This document shows, piece by piece, positions 1 to 8,087 of a stretch of 64,000 nucleotides of DNA. Both the position numbers and the translations under genes were made by a program. The notes under the pieces are model-generated. The model had not been told where the DNA came from and made no database searches. It was given only the letters and a program-made list of their open reading frames with translations. Source of the DNA: Streptomyces sp. HUAS MG91 (GTDB lineage: Bacteria; Actinomycetota; Actinomycetes; Streptomycetales; Streptomycetaceae); the NCBI RefSeq assembly GCF_040529335.1, contig NZ_CP159534.1:4340001-4404000 (forward strand). Direction: 5' to 3'. Position 1 is the stretch's first letter. Each line of letters begins with the position of its first letter.

Positions 1-129
1 AGGGTCCTCGGCCGCTGGGACCGCCACGGGCGGAGCCTCCACATCGGCACCTCGTCACCCGCCGTACGACGGCTCATGGACGCCGCCCGCCGCGTCGGCC
101 GGACCGTCACCGAGGGGGTGGGACGGTGA
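1..129 (+). CDS. 3' end of an unidentified gene
   Basis: An open frame runs from the left edge to a TGA at 127-129 and gives 42 codons. The tail reads as an Arg-rich stretch with LHIGTSSPAVRRLMD. This weakly resembles the C-terminal helix of STAS-domain anti-sigma-factor antagonists, where a phrase like LHI..ASPAVRRLL is common, but the fragment is too short to assign. Its stop overlaps the GTG start of the next small frame (GTGA at 126-129), which suggests translational coupling. The 5' part lies outside the window. Confidence 0.4.
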   Translation, partial: RVLGRWDRHGRSLHIGTSSPAVRRLMDAARRVGRTVTEGVGR

Positions 130-299
130 CGTTCACGATCCTCACCGTGGTCCCCCTCGTGCTGTCCGTGGTCATCCTGCACTGGCCCCGGTGCGCACCC
201 GGCGGTGAGCACCGCTCCCGCCCGGCCGGACATGCCCGGGGAGGCCGTCCGGGGCCGGTCCACGGCATGCCGTCAGCAGGCCGCAGGGCGCGCGGGTAG
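126..299 (+). CDS. Small putative membrane protein, 57 aa
   Basis: This frame starts at a GTG that overlaps the upstream stop by four bases and ends with TAG at 297-299. The first about 18 residues (MTFTILTVVPLVLSVVIL) form one hydrophobic segment. The rest is short, Arg/Gly-rich and probably cytoplasmic. I do not recognise a family. It converges on the prim-pol gene at 372. The coupling supports translation, but conservation cannot be checked here. Confidence 0.4.
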   Translation: MTFTILTVVPLVLSVVILHWPRCAPGGEHRSRPAGHARGGRPGPVHGMPSAGRRARG

Positions 300-371
300 C
301 CACCCGGTGCCCCGCACCCGGGGCCGCCGCCCGGACCCCGCGCGGGAACGGACGGCGGCCCCGGGCCGGTC

Positions 372-1283
372 TCAGGACCCGGCCGTGAGCCGGGCCGCCG
401 AGGCGATCGTCGAACGGGCCTCGCGCTCCGGCAGCCCCGTGTGGACCGCGGCGGTGACGAGGTCCTCGGTGAGGGCGTCGCCGATGCCGTTCTCGTAGGC
501 GCGGCACGCCGCCCAGAAGAGGCGGGTGTTGCGCTGGCCCTCGTGGGCCCCCAGCACGAACTGGACCAGGCCCGTGCCGTGCCGGCCGCCGGGCCCCGGC
601 GCGGGGTGGTGCGGGCGCGGCGGGGGCGTGAGCAGGCGCAGCAGGGCGGGTGGGCAGAGGGCCGGGGCGAGGCGGGCGGTGCCCGGCACCGTGCTGTAGA
701 CGCCGTGCTCGGTGCGGGAGCCGGGGCCCACCAGATAGCCGCCGGCGCCGCGGATGTCGATGCCGGGGGCCAGCCGCCCCGCCGAGTTGGGCACGACGAC
801 GTCCGGCGGCCCGGACAGCCACAGATGCCGGCCGCCGCTCGGCGTGCTCACGACCACCGTGTCCGGGATCGTGAAGAGATGCCGTAAAGCCAGCTCGCGC
901 AGTGCGGCCGTGGAGTTCGTCCCGGCCTTGGTGTCCAGGTCGACGCCGATGAGGTGGTGCGGGGGCAGTCCGCAGGCGATGCCGTACCCGGTCGCCCGGG
1001 GCGCGGCGGCGAACAGTGCGCGGATCCGTCGCGGGTCGGTCGACGCGTCGTACACCCCGTGCCCCGGAAGCCCGCATTCACCGTGGCAGCGCGGCGCGGA
1101 CGGAGGGTCGTCGCGGTGCGGGGAGGGCAGGGCGGGGAGCTTCGTGCGCGACAGCGGGATCACGGCGAGCCCGCGCTCGGCCGCGGACAGGGCGTGCGCG
1201 AGAGCGAGGGTCGTGAGGGGCGCATTCGGTGCGCCCGGTGCGGTGGGCGAGCGGCGGGCGGGGTGCGGATCGATGGCGGCCAT
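372..1283 (-). CDS. Bifunctional DNA primase/polymerase N-terminal domain protein
   Basis: This 303-residue protein carries the Prim-Pol (primase/polymerase N-terminal) fold. Visible signs are the early GLAVIPLSRTKLPAL segment, a His/Cys-containing CHGECGLPGHGVYDAS stretch, the metal-site LIGVDLDTKAG (D-x-D), and STPSGGRHLWL followed by PGIDIRGAGGYLVGPGS. These are family hallmarks of the catalytic core. No helicase domain follows, as is usual for the standalone chromosomal copies in Streptomyces. An upstream in-frame extension to 1463 exists, but the ATG at 1281-1283 starts the usual hydrophilic N-terminus and is preferred. The cellular role of these solitary copies is not established. Confidence 0.8.
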   Translation of the reverse strand: MAAIDPHPARRSPTAPGAPNAPLTTLALAHALSAAERGLAVIPLSRTKLPALPSPHRDDPPSAPRCHGECGLPGHGVYDASTDPRRIRALFAAAPRATGYGIACGLPPHHLIGVDLDTKAGTNSTAALRELALRHLFTIPDTVVVSTPSGGRHLWLSGPPDVVVPNSAGRLAPGIDIRGAGGYLVGPGSRTEHGVYSTVPGTARLAPALCPPALLRLLTPPPRPHHPAPGPGGRHGTGLVQFVLGAHEGQRNTRLFWAACRAYENGIGDALTEDLVTAAVHTGLPEREARSTIASAARLTAGS

Positions 1284-1654
1284 GGCTTCATTTTCGTACA
1301 GACGTTCGAAAGAGGGAAGAGGGGTGGTCCGTCCGGGGAGTCGATTTACCAAAAATGTGCTGAAACGCTTCACCGTATGGGGGGTCTGGGGTGTGATCAC
1401 CCGGAGATAGCGTATTCGCGGCTGAGCTGGGGGTTTGTCGATGTGAAGAGGGTTTATCGACATGTCCTCACGCTTGCGTGTGAAGAGGAGCTTCTGGGGT
1501 GGTTCGCCGGGGATTCGGTGGGCAATTCTGGTCTCGCGACGTCGTGAACATCGCCAAGGCGGTCGGCCAACTGCCTTGGAGCAACCCGTACTTCCCGGGT
1601 GTCGGACCCCCGTCCGAGCCCCCGGTGCGTACTCCCTGTTCTGGAGGAATAGAC
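1284..1654. other. Divergent intergenic region between the prim-pol gene and a secreted-protein gene
   Basis: About 370 bases contain no supported gene. The left half is relatively A+T-rich around 1290-1480 (runs such as TTTACCAAAAATG), which fits divergent promoters. The only clear element is a ribosome-binding site, GGAGG at 1643-1647, placed 7 bases before the ATG at 1655. I do not see a confident -35/-10 pair. Confidence 0.4.
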
Positions 1655-1966
1655 ATGGCTTCCATCCGTACCGCCCGTGCCATCGCCGCCGTCGCCGCCC
1701 TGCCGCTTGCCGCAGCCCTGTTCTCCGGGGTGGCGATCGCCGACAACGGCTCGTTCGCGGACAACGGATCGAACGCGGGGGTGGCGACGGTGAGTGGCAG
1801 TGGTGTCGGCCACGACAACAACGGCAACTCGTCCACCACGCAGCAGCAGGCAGTCGGCAGCGGTGCCTCGAACCAGAGCAACACGGCTCAGGTGAACGGC
1901 TCGGCCTGGACGGCGATCGACCAGTCCAACCACAACATCGCCGTGAACTTCACCGAGCTCTGGTGA
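1655..1966 (+). CDS. Small secreted Asn/Ser/Gly-rich protein
   Basis: This 103-residue protein has a Sec signal peptide: MASIRTARAIAAVAALPLAA followed by a hydrophobic core, with likely cleavage after AIA (AIA-DNG). The mature part is rich in Asn, Gly, Ser, Thr and Gln and has no Cys, with loose repeats of the DNGSFADNGSNAG type. The composition recalls small surface-associated Streptomyces proteins, but it is neither a chaplin (no hydrophobic chaplin domain) nor an obvious rodlin. A strong Shine-Dalgarno sequence (GGAGG at 1643) supports the ATG at 1655. Function is unknown. Confidence 0.8.
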   Translation: MASIRTARAIAAVAALPLAAALFSGVAIADNGSFADNGSNAGVATVSGSGVGHDNNGNSSTTQQQAVGSGASNQSNTAQVNGSAWTAIDQSNHNIAVNFTELW

Positions 1967-2016
1967 TCTCCCGGCCCCTGCACGTCAGGGGTATCGCTCG
2001 GGGTGTGTGACAGTCT

Positions 2017-2044
2017 GCGCGGCGGTGCTCCGGCACCGCCGCGC
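2017..2044 (+). terminator. Hairpin terminator after the secreted-protein gene
   Basis: Perfect 12-bp arms GCGCGGCGGTGC (2017-2028) and GCACCGCCGCGC (2033-2044) enclose a 4-base loop. The hairpin lies about 50 bases after the stop at 1966 and upstream of the next promoter, the position expected for an intrinsic (U-poor, actinomycete-type) terminator. Confidence 0.6.
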
Positions 2045-2105
2045 AGGTGTGTTCGGGCCACACGCGTGAGCGGCCGGTCCCGGGGTCGACGCGGCGGTCG
2101 ATCTC

Positions 2106-2138
2106 TTGACAGTGCACGGTATCTGACGGACAGTCAGA
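2106..2138 (+). promoter_or_regulatory. Promoter -35 and palindromic operator of the steroid side-chain operon
   Basis: A TTGACA hexamer at 2106-2111 could be a -35 box. Just downstream is a perfect inverted repeat, TCTGAC (2122-2127), 5-base spacer, GTCAGA (2133-2138). The palindrome sits where the -10 region should be, so a bound repressor would block transcription of the gene starting at 2177. A TetR-type regulator is the usual controller of such operons, but none is encoded nearby. A related TGACGG-type palindrome occurs at 32916. Confidence 0.55.
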
Positions 2139-2176
2139 AACCCTTGGTTCTGCCTAGGTCCGGGAGGGCCGCCGCC

Positions 2177-3373
2177 GTGCACCTCGCCCCCACCGACCGC
2201 CAGCGCGAGCTGCGCGGTGAACTGCGCGCACGTTTCCGTACGTTGATGCCGGACGGCCCGCCCGCCGCCGACGACCCGGCCGGGCAGCGCAGGGTGCTGC
2301 GCCGGATCGGAGCCGAGGGGCTGCTCGGCCTCGGCTGGCCCGTGGAGTACGGCGGCCAGGGGCGCGGCGCCGACGAGCAGTTCGTGTTCTTCGACGAGGC
2401 GTACCGGGCCGGGGCGCCGGTCTCCATGGTCACGCTCAACACCGTCGGCCCGACGCTCATGAAGTACGGCACCGAGGAGCAGAAGGCCTACTTCCTGCCG
2501 CGCATCCTCAGCGGCGACCTGGTCTTCGCGATCGGCTACAGCGAGCCGTCGGCCGGCACCGACCTCGCCGCGCTGCGCACGCGCGCGGTGCGGGACGAGA
2601 GCGACGGCGACTGGCTGATCGACGGCCAGAAGGTCTTCACGTCGAACGCGCAGAACGCCGACTGGATCTGGCTCGCCTGCCGCACCGACCCCGAGGCGCC
2701 CAAGCACCGGGGCATCTCGATCATCCTCGTGCCGACGGACGCCCCCGGCTTCTCGTGGACCCCGATCGACACGGTCGGCGGGCTGACCACGACGGCCACG
2801 TACTACGACGGGATCCGCGTCCCGGGCACGAACGTCGTCGGGGAGGTGAACGGCGGCTGGGGCCTCATCACCAACCAGCTCAACCACGAGCGGGTCGCCC
2901 TCGCCGCGATCGGGATGCAGGCCGAGGACTTCTACGCCGATGTCCTCGCCGCCGCTCGTACCCCCGATCCGGTGACGGGCGAACGCCGGGTTGACGCGCC
3001 GTGGATTCGTTCCGCGCTGGCCGAGGCGCATGCCCGGCTGGCGGCAACGCGCCTGCTCAACTGGCGTTTGGTGGGGGATGTCGGGGCGGGCCGGCTGGCC
3101 CCCGGGGACGCCAGCGGGGTGAAGTTCGCGGGAACGGAATCCGCGGTCGAGACGTATCGACTGTGTCAGCAGATCGCGGGCGACGCCGGGTGGGTGAGGT
3201 CCGGATCGCCGGGGGTGTTCGGCGTGGCGGGGGGTGGTTCCGCCGTGGGGGACGGGGAGTTGGAGCGGATGAACCGGGCGGCGCAGATCAACACGTTCGG
3301 CGGCGGGGTCAGCGAGGTGCAGCGGGAGATCGTGGCCACGATGCGGCTCGGGATGCGACGGGGGAGGCGGTGA
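2177..3373 (+). CDS. chsE2: Acyl-CoA dehydrogenase, ChsE2/FadE29-like
   Basis: This 398-residue flavoprotein of the acyl-CoA dehydrogenase family would oxidise a CoA-linked steroid side chain to the 2,3-enoyl-CoA. Family signs are the flavin-binding AIGYSEPSAGTDLAAL segment, WLIDGQKVFTSNA in the middle beta domain, NHERVALAAIG at the start of the helical domain, and the C-terminal NTFGGGVSEVQREI. The length matches mycobacterial FadE29 (ChsE2), which pairs with ChsE1 as a heterotetramer. The GTG at 2177 is chosen because GGGAGG lies at 2162-2167; the longer frame to 2003 would cover the operator. It opens an igr-like operon, so the steroid role rests on context. Confidence 0.8.
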   Translation: MHLAPTDRQRELRGELRARFRTLMPDGPPAADDPAGQRRVLRRIGAEGLLGLGWPVEYGGQGRGADEQFVFFDEAYRAGAPVSMVTLNTVGPTLMKYGTEEQKAYFLPRILSGDLVFAIGYSEPSAGTDLAALRTRAVRDESDGDWLIDGQKVFTSNAQNADWIWLACRTDPEAPKHRGISIILVPTDAPGFSWTPIDTVGGLTTTATYYDGIRVPGTNVVGEVNGGWGLITNQLNHERVALAAIGMQAEDFYADVLAAARTPDPVTGERRVDAPWIRSALAEAHARLAATRLLNWRLVGDVGAGRLAPGDASGVKFAGTESAVETYRLCQQIAGDAGWVRSGSPGVFGVAGGGSAVGDGELERMNRAAQINTFGGGVSEVQREIVATMRLGMRRGRR

Positions 3374-3378
3374 GGGGC

Positions 3379-4305
3379 ATGGCCGAGGAGCGGGACGGCG
3401 GGGTGTACGAGGAGCTGAAGACCTTCGAGGGGCGGGTCGCGGCGACCGCCCTGGAGGGCAAGGACCCGGTGAACGAGCCGATGATCCGGCACTGGTGCGA
3501 GGCCATGGGCGACACCAGTCCCGCGTACGAGGGCCCGGACGCGATCGCGCCGCCGACGATGCTCCAGGCCTGGACGATGGGCGGCCTGTCCGGATACGAG
3601 GGGCGCTCGCCCGCCCACGACGAGCTGTTCGCCCTGCTCGACGGCGCCGGATACACCTCGGTCGTCGCCACCGACTGCGAGCAGGAGTACCTGCGGCCGC
3701 TGCGGCCCGGTGACGTGATCACCTACGACTCGGTGATCGAGTCGGTGTCACCGCTGAAGACGACGAAGCTGGGCACGGGCCACTTCGTCACGACGCGGAT
3801 GGATGTGCGGGCCGGCGGCGAGCTGGCCGGCACGCACCGGTTCCGGATCCTCAAGTACGCGCCCGCCCGCCGGAGTTCCTCCCCGAAGAAGAGCGGCAAG
3901 GCGCGTCCACGACCGGTCGTGAACCGGGACAACGCCGGGTTCTGGGACGGAGTGGCCCGGCACAGACTGCTGATCCAGCGCTGCACGGAATGCGCCACCC
4001 TGCGCTTCCCCTGGCTGCCGGGGTGCAACGCGTGCGGCGGCCAGGAGTGGGACACGGTCGAGGCGAGCGGCGAGGGCACGGTCTTCTCGTACGTCGTCAT
4101 GCACCACCCGCCCTTCCCGGCGTTCGACCCGCCGTACGCGGTGGGGCTGATCGAGCTGGCCGAAGGGGTGCGCATCGTCAGCAACGTGATCGGGGTGCCC
4201 TACGACAAGGTGCGGATCGGGCTGCCCGTGCGGCTGGAGTTCCTGCGGGCGGACGAGGATCTGGAGCTGCCCGTCTTCCGGGCGACCGAGGGCGGTGAGG
4301 CGTGA
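3379..4305 (+). CDS. chsH2: MaoC hydratase N-domain fused to a DUF35 OB-fold, ChsH2-like
   Basis: This 308-residue two-domain protein has an N-terminal hot-dog (MaoC-like) half of about 160 residues. A DUF35 half follows, with a Cys4 zinc ribbon (RCTEC then PGCNAC, spacing C-x2-C-x10-C-x2-C) and an OB-fold ending FLRADEDLELPVF. The architecture and length match mycobacterial ChsH2, whose MaoC half pairs with ChsH1 to form the enoyl-CoA hydratase and whose DUF35 half binds the Ltp2 aldolase. All partners are present here. The ATG at 3379 is chosen; a GTG at 3370 that overlaps the upstream stop (GTGA) is an in-frame alternative. Confidence 0.8.
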   Translation: MAEERDGGVYEELKTFEGRVAATALEGKDPVNEPMIRHWCEAMGDTSPAYEGPDAIAPPTMLQAWTMGGLSGYEGRSPAHDELFALLDGAGYTSVVATDCEQEYLRPLRPGDVITYDSVIESVSPLKTTKLGTGHFVTTRMDVRAGGELAGTHRFRILKYAPARRSSSPKKSGKARPRPVVNRDNAGFWDGVARHRLLIQRCTECATLRFPWLPGCNACGGQEWDTVEASGEGTVFSYVVMHHPPFPAFDPPYAVGLIELAEGVRIVSNVIGVPYDKVRIGLPVRLEFLRADEDLELPVFRATEGGEA

Positions 4306-4306
4306 C

Positions 4307-5377
4307 ATGGACTTCACCCCCACCCCCGAGCAGGAGGCGGCGCGCGAGCTGGCCGCGCGGATCTTCGGTGACCTGTCCACGCCGGAGCGGCTGGCGGGCC
4401 TCGACGGCGGCACGGACGCCGAGCTGTGGAAGGCGCTGGGGACCGCGGGCCTGGCCGCCGCCGTGGAGGAGACCGGGCTGCTCGGCCTGGTGCTGATGCT
4501 GGAGGAGCAGGGCAGGACGACGGCCCAGGTGCCGTTCGCGGCGAGCTGTGTGTACGGGCTGCTCGCGGTCGCGGCGCACGGCACGGCCGAACAGCGGGAG
4601 CGGCTGCTGCCGGGACTGCGGGACGGCTCCGCCGTGGCGACGGGCGCGTTTCCGGGGCGTACGGGGATCATGGTGTCCGCGCCGGACGGCGGGTCCGCGC
4701 GGGCGGAGCTGACCGGAGTCGTGCCCTGGGTGCCCTGGCTGCGGGACGCCGGCCAGGTCCTCGTGGCGGTCCGGGAAAAAGTTGCCCACAGCCTGTGGAT
4801 GGTGCGGGCGGCCGACGCCCGGTGCGAGCCGGTCGAGCTGACCGCGCCCTGGTCGGCGGGCCGGCTCGTGCTCGACGGCACACCGGCCGAGCGGATCGGC
4901 GGCCCCGGCGCGTACGAGGACGTGCTGGCGGCGGCGCGCACCGCGTTCGCCGGGCTCCAGGCGGGCGTCTGCGCGGGGTCGCTGGCCAGAGCCGTGGAGT
5001 ACACCAACCAGCGGGAGCAGTTCGGCCGGCCCCTCGCGGCCAAGCAGGGCGTCCAACTCCGGGCGGCGGAAGCCCATATGGACGTCGAGGCGATCCGGGT
5101 CACCGCGTACGAGGCGGCCTGGCGGCGCGATGCCGGACTCGGACACCGCAGTCATGCGCTGACCGCCGCCTGGTGGGCGTCGGAGGCGGGCAAGCGCGTG
5201 GTGCACACGGGCCAGCATCTGCACGGCGGCATGGGCGCCGACCTGGACCACCCGGTGCACCGGCACTTCCTGTGGGGGCGCCAGCTCGACGGCTATCTGG
5301 GATGCGGCAGCGAAGTACTGGAAGAACTGGGCGAGTTGATCGCCGCCGGCGCTCATGAGGGAGGCGAGTCGGCATGA
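4307..5377 (+). CDS. chsE1: Acyl-CoA dehydrogenase, ChsE1/FadE28-like
   Basis: This 356-residue acyl-CoA dehydrogenase paralogue is more divergent than the gene at 2177. It begins MDFTPTPEQEAARELAARIF and ends with HTGQHLHGGMGADLDHPVHRHFL, a family C-terminal signature. The flavin-site phrases are degenerate (FPGRTGIMV where others have SEPxAG), typical of the FadE28/ChsE1 partner subunit that pairs with ChsE2 in mycobacteria. The helical domain has TNQREQFGRPLAAKQGVQ. The ATG at 4307 follows GAGG at 4297-4300; an in-frame GTG at 4295 is possible. It lies one base after the ChsH2 stop and overlaps the next gene by four. Confidence 0.75.
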   Translation: MDFTPTPEQEAARELAARIFGDLSTPERLAGLDGGTDAELWKALGTAGLAAAVEETGLLGLVLMLEEQGRTTAQVPFAASCVYGLLAVAAHGTAEQRERLLPGLRDGSAVATGAFPGRTGIMVSAPDGGSARAELTGVVPWVPWLRDAGQVLVAVREKVAHSLWMVRAADARCEPVELTAPWSAGRLVLDGTPAERIGGPGAYEDVLAAARTAFAGLQAGVCAGSLARAVEYTNQREQFGRPLAAKQGVQLRAAEAHMDVEAIRVTAYEAAWRRDAGLGHRSHALTAAWWASEAGKRVVHTGQHLHGGMGADLDHPVHRHFLWGRQLDGYLGCGSEVLEELGELIAAGAHEGGESA

Positions 5378-5802
5378 AGGCAGGCGAGGTGCTGCCCCCG
5401 TTGGAGATCCCCGTCACCAGGACCCTGATCGTCGCCGGGGCCATCGCGTCCCGTGACTACCAGGACGTGCACCACGACGCGGAGCTGGCCCGGCAGAAGG
5501 GCTCCCCCGACATCTTCATGAACATCCTGACGACGAACGGCCTGGTGGGGCGGTACATCACCGACCACTTCGGGGCCACGGCGGTGCTGCGCAAGGTCGC
5601 GATCCGGCTCGGCGCGCCCAACCATCCCGGCGACACCATGGTGCTGACCGGTGAGGTGACGGAGGTCGAGACCGGACCGGACGGCGCCACCGCGCAGGTC
5701 AGAGTCGTCGGGAAGAACACCGTCGGCAGCCATGTCACCGGCACGGTCACCGTCACGGTGCCCCGTGCCGCGGCCGCTGCGGACGACGGGAGCCCGGCAT
5801 GA
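5374..5802 (+). CDS. chsH1: MaoC-family dehydratase, ChsH1-like
   Basis: This 142-residue single hot-dog protein contains SRDYQDVHHDAELARQKG, which carries the Asp and His of the R-specific hydratase motif (D-x4-H), then PDIFMNILTTNGLVGRYITD, the central helix. In mycobacteria ChsH1 supplies the catalytic Asp/His and ChsH2 binds the long CoA substrate. Together they hydrate the enoyl-CoA made by the ChsE1-ChsE2 dehydrogenase. The ATG overlaps the upstream stop (ATGA at 5374-5377) and its own stop overlaps the next start, so it is probably made in fixed proportion with its partners. Confidence 0.8.
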   Translation: MKAGEVLPPLEIPVTRTLIVAGAIASRDYQDVHHDAELARQKGSPDIFMNILTTNGLVGRYITDHFGATAVLRKVAIRLGAPNHPGDTMVLTGEVTEVETGPDGATAQVRVVGKNTVGSHVTGTVTVTVPRAAAAADDGSPA

Positions 5803-6965
5803 GCGTGCGCACCAGGGACCTGCTCGGCGGCCGGGCGGCGATCGCCGGTATCGGCGCCACCGAGTTCTCCAAGGACTCGGGCCGCAGCGAGCTGAAGCTG
5901 GCCGTCGAGGCGGTGCACGCGGCGCTCGACGACGCCGGACTCACCCCCGCCGACGTCGACGGCCTCGTCACCTTCACCATGGACACCAGCCCCGAGATCA
6001 CCGTGGCGCAGGCCGCGGGCATGGGCGAGCTGTCCTTCTTCTCCCGGGTGCACTACGGCGGCGGCGCGGCGTGCGGCACCGTGCAGCAGGCGGCCCTCGC
6101 GGTGGCGAGCGGCGTGGCCGAAGTCGTCGTCTGCTACCGGGCGTTCAACGAGCGGTCGGGCCGCCGTTTCGGCTCGGGCGTGCAGCACCGCGAGCCGTCG
6201 GCGGAGGGCGCTGCCCTCGGCTGGAACCTGCCGTTCGGGCTGCTCACCCCGGCGTCCTGGGTGGCGATGGCGGCGCAGCGCTATCTGCACACGTACGGGC
6301 TCGGACCCGAGGCGTTCGGCCAGGTCGCTGTCGTCGACCGCAAGCACGCGGCGACGAACCCGGCCGCGTACTTCTACGGCAGACCGATCACCCTGGCCGA
6401 GCACGCCGCCTCCCGCTGGATCGTCGAGCCGCTGCGGCTGCTCGACTGCTGCCAGGAGACCGACGGCGGCCAGGCGATCGTCGTCACCAGCGTCGAGCGG
6501 GCCCGCGACCTGCCGCATCCGCCGGTGGTGATCCGCGCGGCGGCACAGGGCGCGGGCCGGGCCCAGGAGCAGATGACCAGCTTCTACCGGGACGATCTGA
6601 CCGGGCTGCCCGAAATGAGCGTCGTGGCAAGGCAGTTGTGGCGCACGGCGGGGATGGGCCCGGACGACATCGACGTGGGGATCCTCTACGACCACTTCAC
6701 GCCGTTCGTGCTGATGCAGCTGGAGGAGTTCGGGTTCTGCGGGCCCGGGGAGGCGGCCGGTTTCGTCGCCGAGGAGCGGCTGCCGCTCAACACCCACGGC
6801 GGGCAGCTCGGCGAGGCGTATCTGCACGGGATGAACGGGATAGCGGAGGCGGTGCGCCAGGTGCGGGGCACGGCGGTGAACCAGAGATCCGGCGCGGCCA
6901 CGGCACTGGTGACCGCGGGCACCGGGGTCCCCACTTCGGGTCTGATTCTGGGGGCGGACGGCTGA
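5799..6965 (+). CDS. ltp2: Lipid-transfer/thiolase-fold protein, Ltp2-like aldolase
   Basis: This 388-residue thiolase-fold protein starts at an ATG that overlaps the upstream stop. It shows the early AIAGIGATEFSKDSG, a variable CYRAFNERSGRRFGSG region, ILYDHFTPFVLMQLEEFGFC, and the His-Gly-Gly segment NTHGGQLGEAYLHGMNGI. Length and gene order fit mycobacterial Ltp2, the retroaldolase that removes propionyl-CoA from the hydrated steroid side chain in complex with the DUF35 domain of ChsH2. No thiolase nucleophilic Cys context is evident near residue 90 (GGAACGTVQQAAL is nearest), in line with an aldolase rather than a thiolase. It is the last gene of the operon. Confidence 0.78.
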   Translation: MSVRTRDLLGGRAAIAGIGATEFSKDSGRSELKLAVEAVHAALDDAGLTPADVDGLVTFTMDTSPEITVAQAAGMGELSFFSRVHYGGGAACGTVQQAALAVASGVAEVVVCYRAFNERSGRRFGSGVQHREPSAEGAALGWNLPFGLLTPASWVAMAAQRYLHTYGLGPEAFGQVAVVDRKHAATNPAAYFYGRPITLAEHAASRWIVEPLRLLDCCQETDGGQAIVVTSVERARDLPHPPVVIRAAAQGAGRAQEQMTSFYRDDLTGLPEMSVVARQLWRTAGMGPDDIDVGILYDHFTPFVLMQLEEFGFCGPGEAAGFVAEERLPLNTHGGQLGEAYLHGMNGIAEAVRQVRGTAVNQRSGAATALVTAGTGVPTSGLILGADG

Positions 6966-7017
6966 ACGGGGCGCGTGTTTCCGGCACGCGCGCGGAAGCG
7001 GGCCCTTCACTCGGCCC

Positions 7018-7872
7018 ATGTACCGACAAAAAATGATCATGGGATTCGGGGTGTTCCTGACGCTCCTGCTCGGCGGCACCGCCGCCCTCCCGGAGGCCTC
7101 CGCCTCGGGCCGCGGCGGGGCCGACGCGGCCGAGTCCGCGCCGTGGACGGCCCCGGTGCGCACCTTCCAGGGCCGGGCCTTCGACATCTGCCGGGCCCCC
7201 TCGCGCGACACGATGCGGCGCTGGCGCTCGTCCGACTACCGGGCGGTGGGCGTCTACTTCGGCGGCCGCGGCCGCTTCTGCAAGGACCAGCCGCATCTGA
7301 ACCGCGGCTGGACGCGCGCGGTCGACGCGATGGGGTGGAGCGTGCTGCCCGTGTACGTGGGATCGCAGTCGCCCTGCGTCAGCGCGGGGCACAAGAAGGG
7401 GCTGAGCATCGGGCGGCGGCCGTGGACCCAGGGAGTGCGGGAGGCCAGGGACGCGGTGCGCCGGGCCGGCGAGGTGGGCATCGGGCGCAGCAGCCCGCTC
7501 TATCTCGACATGGAGGCGTACAACTACCGAAAGAAGGACTGCGCGGACCGGACGCTGGCGTTCGTGCGCGGGTGGAGCAAGGAGGTGCGCGGGCGCGGTT
7601 ACGTCCCCGGCTTCTACAGCAGCGCCGACTCGGGCGTGCGGCACCTGGAGTCGGCCCGGACCGCGGGCGTGCCGGACCTGCCGTCGGTGGTGTGGTTCGC
7701 GCGCTGGCACACCAAGCCCCACCTGGACGAGGAGCCCGCGCTGAGCAGGAACGCCTGGCGCCCCGAGCGCCGTATCCACCAGTACGCGGGCAATGTGAAG
7801 GAGCGGCACGGCGGCCGCACCCTGGTGATCGACCGGAACCTGGTGAACGCACCGGTGGCGCGGATCGACTGA
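7018..7872 (+). CDS. Secreted DUF1906 (glycoside-hydrolase-like) protein
   Basis: This 284-residue protein has a signal peptide (MIMGFGVFLTLLLGGTAAL, cleavage probably after ASA). The mature part fits DUF1906, a TIM-barrel family related to GH25-type lysozyme-like hydrolases. It begins RAFDICRAPS, continues YRAVGVYFGGRGRFC and VLPVYVGSQSPC, then has YLDMEAYNY with acidic residues at the barrel end, and ends IHQYAGNVKERHGGRTLVIDRNLV. It probably acts on or near the cell wall, but the substrate is unknown. It sits 52 bases after the Ltp2-like gene and is likely a separate unit. Met6 or Met8 could also be the start. Confidence 0.8.
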   Translation: MYRQKMIMGFGVFLTLLLGGTAALPEASASGRGGADAAESAPWTAPVRTFQGRAFDICRAPSRDTMRRWRSSDYRAVGVYFGGRGRFCKDQPHLNRGWTRAVDAMGWSVLPVYVGSQSPCVSAGHKKGLSIGRRPWTQGVREARDAVRRAGEVGIGRSSPLYLDMEAYNYRKKDCADRTLAFVRGWSKEVRGRGYVPGFYSSADSGVRHLESARTAGVPDLPSVVWFARWHTKPHLDEEPALSRNAWRPERRIHQYAGNVKERHGGRTLVIDRNLVNAPVARID

Positions 7873-8087
7873 GCCCCGCGCCGCGCGTCTGTGGGAGGCT
7901 TCCCGGAGCGGGACGTCCGGCGGGCCTCCCGGAGGACACGGCTCTCAGGGCCGAACCCTCAGGGGCCCTCATTCCCTCCTCCACCTTCAGGAGGTGGGGC
8001 TACCACCCTTTGTACAACCTGAGGCGGACGCAGCTTCGGGACCTCCGGCCGATCCGCGGTGGTAGGGGGCGCTCATAGCGTGGAGTC

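Noticed and set aside
1655..1966. Chaplin or rodlin gene
   Set aside because: The mature protein lacks the hydrophobic chaplin domain and its Cys pair, and does not show the rodlin pattern. It is listed only as a small secreted protein.
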